Assembly: GCA_018287875.1 (NCBI GenBank)
Contig: JAGVVL010000030.1
Location: forward strand, 1 to 64,000
Origin: Nigrospora sphaerica
Lineage: Eukaryota; Ascomycota; Sordariomycetes; Amphisphaeriales; Apiosporaceae
Reading direction: 5' to 3'
Length of the DNA: 64,000 nt
Position 1 is the first letter of the stretch, and each line of letters starts with the position of its first letter. The notes under the pieces were generated by a model. The model was not told the origin of the DNA. It was given only the letters and a program-made list of their open reading frames with translations, and searched no databases. The position numbers and the translations under genes were made by a program. This document shows, in pieces, positions 56,469 through 64,000 of the stretch.

Positions 56469-58170
56469 ATGAATCATGTTTGCTATTTTTACATCAACGG
56501 CATATGTCTAATACTCAATCGAAAAGCGCTTTACAAAATATACCTGCTTACTAAAATTAGTTTAAGTATACTTTTATACGGCATGGTCTCTCAAAGCGTC
56601 TGGGCCCAAGCGAATATACCAGTGGCCATTAAGCCAAAGAGTACCATAAATAGTTTTTTGAGGCGGACCCAATTGAGCCTTCGAGAAAATGGCGATGGCT
56701 TTAGATTATTTCAAGGAATAGGTCCCATATGGGTAAGCGGAGAATGGATTCTTAGAAGATCTCCAGGGCTTAGTGTAGGGTACCGACAAGCCATAGGAAT
56801 GACTCCAAATTATTGGGGAGGAATTTATTTATATTCCTCATTAAAAACATTAAAAACTCCTACTGTAATTCCATCTTCTGCTGCCATTGGATTTGAGGCA
56901 GGCTCTCGATCCGCACAAGGAAATATTAACCTTTCTTTATTATCAGGCGTTAGTGGACAAATAGCATTATATTGCTTGGAATTCAACTTACTAGGGTTTG
57001 ATGTGTTACCCCATATAGGAGGAGAATGTACTGATAAACCAAACGGTTTTTTTAAGCCCACTATTAGACTCCCAAAACTTTTAAACTGGTTTTCAGTAGA
57101 GTTGAAATGGAAATGGTCTAAGCAAGGGATTCAGCTAAAACCAGATTGGTCTATTAACATTGCTAGACCTCCTAAAGCTAATGAACATTGGTTAGATCGA
57201 CAAATGAATGCCGCACCTTATCTAGATGCGTTAGTTCCTCCTTATTTCAAAATAGAAGATTGGTCTATTAACATTGCTAGATCTCCTAAAATGAACACCA
57301 TGCCTTATCTAGATGCGTTAACGCCTCGTAACGCTTCAAATGCATTAGCTCCTCGTCATGCTGCAAACGTCCCAACTGCTCCTAATACCAAAGGAACATT
57401 ATACGATAGATGGAATGATGCTATTCGCTCTGACGATCTCATAGCTGCACAAAAATTACTAAAATCTGGTCTAGACGTAAATACGACCGGTTATGCTGGT
57501 CGAACAATATTATTTTCTCTGGTTAGGCCTAATAGTAATAATAGAGGTCCTGAATATCTAGAGCTTATGCGAAAGGCACTAGAAGCTGGTGTAAAGCCGA
57601 ATCAAGGAGATGATATAGGATACACTCCTTTGCATTTTGCTGCTGCGAATCATCAATATGATCACATACAATTATTACTAAATCATGGTGCAAAAGTTGA
57701 TTCCAAAAATACATTTGAAGTGACTCCATTAGTTGAGGCAGTCTATGCTGCCTTGGAATGTGACTTTTCGGGTGAGCTACGTAGTATCGAATTACTATTA
57801 GAAAATGGGGCAAATCCTAATATTATATTTTATGATGAACCAGTAACATTGTTGATGGAAGCTATCACCACCATTTTTGAAGGGGAAAAAACCTACAGCT
57901 ACTCATAAACAGCTAATAGAATTACTATTAGAAAAAGGAGCACATATTAACGCAAAAGGTCCAGACGGTAACACTATTTTACATAAGATGGCTTCCCATA
58001 TCGATGAAAAAATAGTACCTTTCTTGCTAGATTATGGTGCAGATCCGACTATCGAAAATAAAGAGAATAAAAATGCCTTGGCTTGTACCGATTCAAAAAA
58101 AACGCCGCAGAGTGTTATAGATTTATTAAGTAATTATAAAAAACCTGAAAAGCCAGCCTCAGAAGAATAA
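56469..58170 (+). CDS. Secreted paralogue C: beta-rich domain plus ankyrin repeats (one frameshift)
   Basis: About 567 residues. Signal peptide LLTKISLSILLYGMVSQSVWA, then the shared domain (RTQLSLREN, FRLFQGIGPIW, SVGYRQAIGMTPNYWGGIY, AIGFEAGSR, QIALYCLEFNLLGFDVLPHI, WLDRQMNAAPYLDAL). A 114-base duplication near 57144-57320 gives a second DWSINIARSPK and MNTMPYLDAL copy. About six ANK repeats end the protein (LLKSGLDVNTTG, GDDIGYTPLHFAAANHQ, LLLNHGAKVDSKN, LLLENGANPN, LLLEKGAHINAKGPDGNTIL, DPTIENKENKNAL). A frameshift near 57885 lies inside an A run. Most similar to B. Confidence 0.75.
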
Positions 58171-58227
58171 GTATTATTTTTAATAAAGTAACTAACAGTT
58201 CAGCTAGTAAATAAATTAGAGTAAATG

Positions 58228-58258
58228 GTTACTTTACTATATAGTGTAGTAAAGTAAC
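58228..58258 (+). repeat. Conserved hairpin upstream of paralogue D
   Basis: GTTACTTTAC (58228-58237) pairs perfectly with GTAAAGTAAC (58249-58258) around an 11-base loop. Relative to the element before C, the second pair changes C-G to T-A, which keeps pairing. Confidence 0.6.
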
Positions 58259-58292
58259 GCCATCCATCTTTGAAATTTTCTATTAATCGCGT

Positions 58293-60237
58293 ATGCCTTA
58301 TCTCAAAAAAACCCACTACTTACCCACATCCGTCTGAGTATGATTCTGTGTGGAATGGTCTGTCCAACTATATGGTGTCAGGAAAGAGTAGAGAAAGACT
58401 TAAAAGGTCAAGGAATAACAAGCAAGTTTATGGATCGTTTGCAAATTGGTTTGCACGATATTAATCAAGGTGCTCAGCTCGGTGTATTTAAAAGCATAGG
58501 CCCTATACAGTTATACGGAGAAGGAGATGCACAAGGATTTTCAGGATTTAGCTTTGGTGGTAGAAAAACTTTTGGACATCATCCAAGGTATTGGGGAGGC
58601 GCATACGCTTATTTTCCTTCCAAAGGTCTGAACTTTCCCATATGGGATCTCACGGTTTTTGGTTTAGAAGGGGGCATCAATGGTGGCAAGGAGTCTCAAT
58701 ATAGGACCCGCTTTTCAAAGTCTACAGGTGTCTGCTTATTGGTTAGAACTACAATTCTTAGGTTGTAAACTATTACCCTCTATAGAAATAGAGCATGATA
58801 AGCAATATACCTATAACGAAGGGTACGCTTATTTTTTCAAAGGTTCCGTTACACTACCCAATTTTCTAAAATCAGTGGTGATGGAAGGAAAATATGGATA
58901 TGTCACTCAAGATGAATGCCGAAAAGGAAGCATTGGAATTAAGATACCTTGTGATGTATCTTCTGATGCTGAACCGACATGGTTGAGACGCCAACTCAAC
59001 GCCACCCCTTATTTGTCTACAAGACGTTTAGTGCACAAAAATCCAAGCACCTTAAGCAAGGACAGTGACAGTGTGTTCGCTAAAACGAAAGAGTATGATT
59101 CATTGATCGAGAGAATTAGAAATAATAATCCTGAGGCAGTGCAATCATTTTGGAAAGATAAAAATAATAGAAGTGAGTTTAACAATTCATTTGTCATGGC
59201 TGCGGCGTTGGGAGATAGCAAGGCTGTAAAAATATTCATAGATTATGTTACAAATATAAATAAACCGAATGAACTGAATATAGCAAATATACGAGATAAA
59301 AACGGCGTCACCGCATTAGTCAATGCTAGTAAAAATGACAAGGTTGATATAGTCCGCATGCTATTAGAGGCTGGCGCAGGCAAAAGAAAATAACAAATAT
59401 CTTGGCACGGCCTTAGTCGAAGCATCTAGGAAAAAACATTATCAGACTATGCAGCTGCTCTTAAATCAAGGTGCAGTAAATATAAAACAGTCTTGTGCAG
59501 ATGCATTAGTAATAGCTGCTAGTATAGGAAATAATAAGATTATTGAGTTACTAAAGAGTCATTCTGTAGATCTCAATGCAAAAAATTCATCGGGGGAAAC
59601 TGCATTACTGAGTGCTGTAAAAGGTGGTTATGGTGACACCGTTGAATGCTTGCTGAATCAGGGCGCTGCATTGACTATTGATGCATTAGTGGAGGCTAGT
59701 GCATATGGTAAGTGTGAGCTTATCCCTTCATTATTAAGCAAAGGTCTGGATATCAATCAGAAAAGCAAGTCCGGAGAAACTGCATTAACCGCAGCAGCTC
59801 AAGAAGGGCAGCTAGACGCCTGCAAATCATTATTAGGCTACAATGCAGATATCAATGGTCGAGACGGAGGTGGTAACACTCCATTACTAAAAGCTTCTGA
59901 ATACGGTAGGTTGAATGTTGTAGAATTACTATCCTTAAAAGGGGCAGAAGTGGATGCGAAGAACAGTGAAGGGAAAACTCCTCTATTTGTAGCAATTGAA
60001 TCAGTACGCTCACCAAATAATACAATACGTATACAAATTGTTGAGCACTTAGTAGGTAAAGGAGCAAGCACGGAGACCAAAGATAATAAGGATAACACGC
60101 TTTTACATGCCGCTGCGGGTCGTGCTCAAAACGCTCTCATGATTAAATTCTTAATGGAGGAATACGGGCTTAAAAACAATACGAAAAATAAGGATAACAA
60201 AACCCCTCTGACAATAACAAAGAAAAAGAAAATTTAA
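58293..60237 (+). CDS. Secreted paralogue D: beta-rich domain plus long ankyrin array (three frameshifts)
   Basis: About 648 residues. An ATG at 58293 (MPYLKK) leads, after an A-run break, into a signal peptide HIRLSMILCGMVCPTIWCQ. The domain reads DRLQIGLHDINQG, VFKSIGPIQLYGEGDAQGFS, FGGRKTFGHHPRYWGGAY, AYFPSK, FGLEGGI, VSAYWLELQFLGCKLLPSIE, and WLRRQLNATPYLS. About nine ANK repeats follow (MLLEAGA, LNAKNSSGETALLSAVKGG, LDINQKSKSGETALTAAAQE, VDAKNSEGKTPLFVAIES, STETKDNKDNTLLHAAAG). More divergent than B and C. Breaks lie near 58312, 58690 and 59385. A Cys at the end of the signal peptide raises the possibility of a lipoprotein, but the lipobox is poor. Confidence 0.72.
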
Positions 60238-60301
60238 ATGCTTTGAGGCTTTATGGTATTACCAAATAAACATATCAATACTCAACTTTAGATAGTCTAA
60301 C

Positions 60302-60346
60302 AATATGCTTTCCAATCAGGGTGTAAGAGTTAATGCGAAAAGCTAA
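60302..60346 (+). pseudogene. Possible ankyrin relic after paralogue D
   Basis: A short frame reading MLSNQGVRVNAKS ends in a stop. It resembles the LLLNQGAVNIKQS repeat in D. The rest of the 60238-60467 gap has no recognisable gene. May mark a fifth, decayed member. Confidence 0.3.
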
Positions 60347-60467
60347 CCTGGTATTTCTATATAACTCATTGCTAACCAACCTGATTATTAGGTAATAATC
60401 TATAATCAGTTGCTATAAGATGTAATGCGCAAGAAAAACCAAGTCTGCTTAGCATGTAGAGGTACAG

Positions 60468-61723
60468 TCATACTCTCCTAAATATTAATACATTATTAGT
60501 TCCACCAAACCCAAAAGAATTAGACAAGGCAATATTCACTTCTCCCGATTGAGCATGATGCGCCACCAAATTTAACCCTTTACACTCTAAAGCAGGATTG
60601 TCTAAGTTAATGGTAGGCGGAACGACTTGATCTCTAATTGCCAATAAACAAAAGGCTGCTTCCAATGCACCCGCTGCCCCTAACAAGTGACCAGTCATTG
60701 ATTTAGTGGCACTAATTTTTAATTGAGTTACTTTCTCTTGCCATATGGATTCGATGGCTTTAATTTCTGTTATATCGCCTTTAACAGTCGAGGTAGCATG
60801 CGCATTAATATAATCCACCGCCTGTGGCTCAATGTTCGCTTCCTTTAATGCTTTCTGAATAGCATATTGCACACCTTTGCCATCTGGTTCGGGTGCTGTA
60901 ATATCATAAGCATCCGAACTCATGCCGGTACCCACTAGCTCTCCATAAATAGGGGCACGACGAGCTTTGGCATGAGTATATTCTTCCAATACTAAAATAG
61001 CCGCACCATCTGCTAATACAAAACCGTCTCGTTTATCATCCCACGGACGAGAGGCTTGTTCAGGATATTGATATTGTTTAGAGAGAGCTCGACAGGCCGT
61101 AAACCCTGCAATACTTAAAGGTGTGGTGCCCATTTCTGAACCGCCTGCTATCATAATTTTAGCATCGCCTCGCTTAATACATTGGGCAGCGATGGCAATG
61201 TTATGGGCGCCTGTGGCGCACGCACTACCTACTGAAAAATTTGGTCCCTGAAAATTATATTCAATAGCACATAACCCGGCTAGCATATTACTGAGCATAC
61301 CCGGTATAAAAAAAGGGAGGGTAAAAATCGAGATACTCCACCCAATGTATTTGCGCTTATTAGTTTTTGATATTGCGTTTCAATGGTATGTAGTCCACCA
61401 AGGCCAGATCCAATACTTACTCCAATTTGTCTAGGATCGATACGAGAAGATAGTAAGGCAGCGTCTCCAATAGCTTCAGAAGCAGCTTGCAATCCGTATT
61501 GAATAAACCAATCCATTTTTTTGATATGTTTGGTTTGAAAAGTAGTTAAGCTGAAGTTTTTAATGAGCCCTGCTATTGTAGGCGTCTCTATACCTGCTCT
61601 TTCTTTCTTTAATAACTCAATACCACTTTGACCAGCTATAATCTTATGCCACGTACTTTTCGTATCTAAGCCAAGTGGTGTCACCATTCCAATGCCTGTG
61701 ATGACTACCTGAGGAGAAGACAT
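60468..61723 (-). CDS. fabF: 3-oxoacyl-ACP synthase II FabF (one frameshift)
   Basis: Fatty acid chain-elongating condensing enzyme. VVITGIGMVTPLGLDTKSTW starts the protein, and I prefer the ATG at 61723 over the TTG at 61741. The active-site Cys is in VGSACATGAHNI, the two His are in NAHATSTVKGD and ATKSMTGHLLGAAGALE, and SNSFGFGGTNN ends it. About 418 residues. The break lies near 61310, before FFIPGMLSNML. Directly downstream of acpP, the common acpP-fabF order. Confidence 0.94.
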
Positions 61724-61741
61724 ATATCGAGTTTGTTTCAA

Positions 61742-62002
61742 TTATAAAGTGGCGTTAACAATATAGTCCACTAGGCGTTGAATCGTATTAAGCTCGCTGA
61801 CTTTCTCATCAGGAACATTTACATTGAATTCTTCATGAATCCTCATAAGCAATTCAGCTAACTCTAATGAGCAAATATTAATGGCTTGATCGGACTGCTC
61901 GTTTGCACTTAAATAAATTTCCGATTGTAATGATGCTTGGTCGTGACCAGTTATTTCTGAAATAATGGATTTAATACGATTTTCTATTACTTCACGCGTC
62001 AT
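61742..62002 (-). CDS. acpP: Acyl carrier protein, atypical 4'-phosphopantetheine motif
   Basis: Carries acyl chains for fatty acid synthesis. 86 residues, starting at ATG 62002 (MTREVIENRIKSIISEITG). Helix II has ICSLELAELLMRIHEEFNVN: the Ser attachment residue and Leu are present, but the Asp of the DSL motif is Cys. VPDEKVSELNTIQRLVDYI matches the ACP C-terminus. The segment before the motif is a few residues longer than in E. coli ACP. Adjacent to fabF. Confidence 0.85.
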   Translation of the reverse strand: MTREVIENRIKSIISEITGHDQASLQSEIYLSANEQSDQAINICSLELAELLMRIHEEFNVNVPDEKVSELNTIQRLVDYIVNATL

Positions 62003-62027
62003 ATAAGTAGCCTTGATAAAAAAATAA

Positions 62028-64000
62028 TTAATCTTTTTCTGGAGTGAGTACTTCTCGTCTTCCATTTTGGGCCATACTGCTAACCAATCCTTCTTCTTCC
62101 ATTTGTTCTAGTAGCCCGGCTGCTCGATTATACCCAATTTTTAGTCGGCGTTGTACATTAGAAATAGAAGCTCTTCGAGTTTCCAGAATTAATTGAACGG
62201 CTTGTTCATATAAAGACTCTTCTTCATCATTTTGATTGTTTTCAGCAGTTTGACGTTTCTCTTCTTCTGGTTCAGTAAAAGATTTTATAATCTGGTGGGC
62301 CTGCTTTCAAGGCTTCAACTACTTGATGCACTTCATGGTCAGCCACAAATGCGCCATGCACCCTTGAAGTGATACTAGTGCCTGGTGGCATATATAACAT
62401 ATCTCCATGCCCTAATAACTGTTCAGCACCTTGTTGCCCTAAAATAGTGCGAGAATCAATACCTGAGGAAACTTGAAATGCAATTCTTGTGGGAATGTTT
62501 GCTTTAATCAATCCTGTAATGACATCGACTGACGGTCTTTGTGTTGCTAAAATCAAATGAATACCAGCGGCTCGTGCTTTTTGTGCTAAACGGGCAATCA
62601 ATTCCTCTACTTTTTCCCGACTACCATAATCAGATCCGCAAATTCATCTGCTAGTACCACAATATAAGGAAGTGGTTCTAATAATATAGGATCCTTGTCA
62701 TTGTGATGCGCTTCTTGCGCGAGAGGATCGATTAAAGGCTTGCCTTCTGCAACTGCTGCTTCTATTTTCTGATTGTATCCCGCTAGATTTCTGACACCAA
62801 GCAAAGACATCAAGTGGTAGCGCCTATCCATTTCTTTGATACACCATTGCAAAGCATTAGCTGCTTTTTTCATATCCGTCACTACCGGCGATAACAAATG
62901 GGGAATCCCTTCATAAATAGATAGTTCTAGCATTTTAGGATCGATCATAATAAGTCGTACTTGATCTGGCGTGGACTTATATAAAATACTTAGCAACATC
63001 GCGTTTAGACCCACCGATTTTCCAGAACCCGTCGTGCCCGCTACTAATAAATGAGGCATTTTACCTAAATCGACAATTACCGATTCACCGGCAATATCTT
63101 TTCCTAATGCCATGAGCAAAGGAGAAGTATTATCAGTGTAATTCTTGGATTCTAATAATTCACGCAAACGAACCATCGCACGCGTTGGATTAGGTAATTC
63201 CAATCCTACGACGGGCTTGCCTGGAATAATTTCTACAATACGCACACTCACTACTGCTAATGAGCGAGCTAAATCTGTTGCTAGGGCGGTAATACGACTT
63301 GCTTTAACTCCTGGTGCTAAGCGCATCTCAAAACGAGTAACGACAGGTCCGGGATAAGCGCCTACTACTTCCACTTGAATACCAAAGTCTTTCAATTGTA
63401 ATTCTACTTCTTTCGCTAAAGCCTTAAGTTCTTCCTGTGAATAGGCTGCTTGTTCATTATTTTCTGCTATATCTAATAATTCTAAAGAAGGTGGAAGATG
63501 GGCTGAGGCGCTAGAGCCTGACATAGAGACTGGTTTATTTATCGAAACCTGTTGCACTTTTTCGGGATATCCATCGCAGGGCGTTGCAGTTTCTGTGGTA
63601 CAGGTGTGTCAGGCGTAGTCTCACTTAAATCAGAAGAGGGAAACTTCAGGAGGAGAAACTGGTGTTTTTTAAGAATGACTGGTTTTGGGGTGACTATTTT
63701 AGATTCTTTTTTAATTTCTTGCTTGGTATGACCCAATCCCATTTTTGCTATGTCAATAAAACTGCTTTGTACTTTGCATAAAATGGTCCATACCCAATGA
63801 ATGAACTGTTCTATGATACTAACCCATGACACACCAGTCGCTAAGGTCATGCCTGTTAAAAATAGTACGCTAAGTAATAGTCGGATCCCTGTATCCCCTA
63901 CAAATTTGCTAAAATAGGCATCAATATAAAAACCAATGAGGCCACCTGGGTAAGGCAAACCATGATGTAAATTAAAACTTGCATTAAAACCGCACCCTGC
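62028..64000 (-). CDS. ftsK: DNA translocase FtsK (partial at the N-terminus, three frameshifts)
   Basis: Septal DNA pump that coordinates chromosome dimer resolution. The end of the N-terminal membrane region ([20 protein letters not shown]) is at 63870-63990. A linker follows, then the motor with [41 protein letters not shown] (Walker A), [14 protein letters not shown] (Walker B), [20 protein letters not shown] and [17 protein letters not shown]. The gamma winged helix ends it ([33 protein letters not shown]). Breaks lie near 63552, 62604 (A run) and 62278. The first transmembrane helices lie beyond the window. Confidence 0.95.

Overview
The window is about 64 kb of an A+T-rich gammaproteobacterial chromosome, most plausibly from a host-associated, Legionellales-like intracellular bacterium. 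The gammaproteobacterial signal comes from the HolC chi subunit, YggX, TldD, BioC, PgpA, an acidic-insert RpoD and RNase R. The host-associated signal comes from two large islands of ankyrin-repeat (ANK) genes set among housekeeping genes. No rRNA, tRNA, CRISPR array, prophage or insertion sequence is recognisable.

Layout. 1-2.7 kb: a truncated DUF6311 membrane protein, sua5/tsaC, suhB. 2.7-7.0 kb: the heat-shock and transcript-cleavage operon grpE-dnaK-dnaJ-greA behind a good sigma-32-type promoter. 7-12 kb: a PilX-like pilin, tldD, trmB-miaA and an MFS transporter. 12-16 kb: an L31-like protein, a lone receiver domain, comEC, pgpA. 16.3-24.2 kb: rpoD, pit, rnr, rsmH-ftsL-rsmD. 24.2-30.2 kb (minus strand): mrp, gmk, yggX, murD, rpoZ, gap, trpS, ppa. 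30-40 kb: HIT, holC, the minus-strand cluster ftsB-dsbA-murA, then murF, a damaged phrB, mraY-recJ, bioC. 40.4-44.8 kb: a giant ANK gene and an ANK relic. 45-53.2 kb: sucA-sucB-mutS, then tmk-holB on the other strand. 53.4-60.4 kb: a tandem array of four secreted paralogues (A to D). Each has a signal peptide and a conserved, beta-rich, aromatic-rich N-terminal domain, and B, C and D carry C-terminal ANK repeats. 60.4-64 kb: fabF, acpP and ftsK (5' end outside the window).

The main technical feature is that about 40 of roughly 55 genes carry one or more single-base indels, mostly in homopolymer runs. Essential genes (dnaK, rnr, murA, gmk, tmk, ftsK, rpoD) are hit as often as accessory ones, and the protein sequence on both sides of each break stays well conserved. 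When frames are followed across breaks, genes reach family-typical lengths and ATGA-type overlaps reappear (trmB/miaA, mraY/recJ, tmk/holB). I read this as mainly a sequencing or consensus artefact. Real decay with polymerase slippage remains possible, since mutS and recJ are also hit. Coordinates for such genes span the whole conserved reading path. phrB differs: it also lacks its FAD-binding loop, so it is probably a true pseudogene.

The most interesting biology is the tandem array of secreted proteins at 53.4-60.2 kb. Each of genes B, C and D is preceded by an intergenic hairpin with a 10-bp stem and 11-base loop whose stem changes are compensatory. Remnants of decayed copies flank the array. 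Other points of note are a 66-residue ANK super-repeat with an F-box-like C-terminal motif, an E2 succinyltransferase without its E3-binding domain, an unusual ACP motif, a scattered dcw (division and cell wall) cluster, and an orphan promoter-terminator pair that may encode a small RNA.
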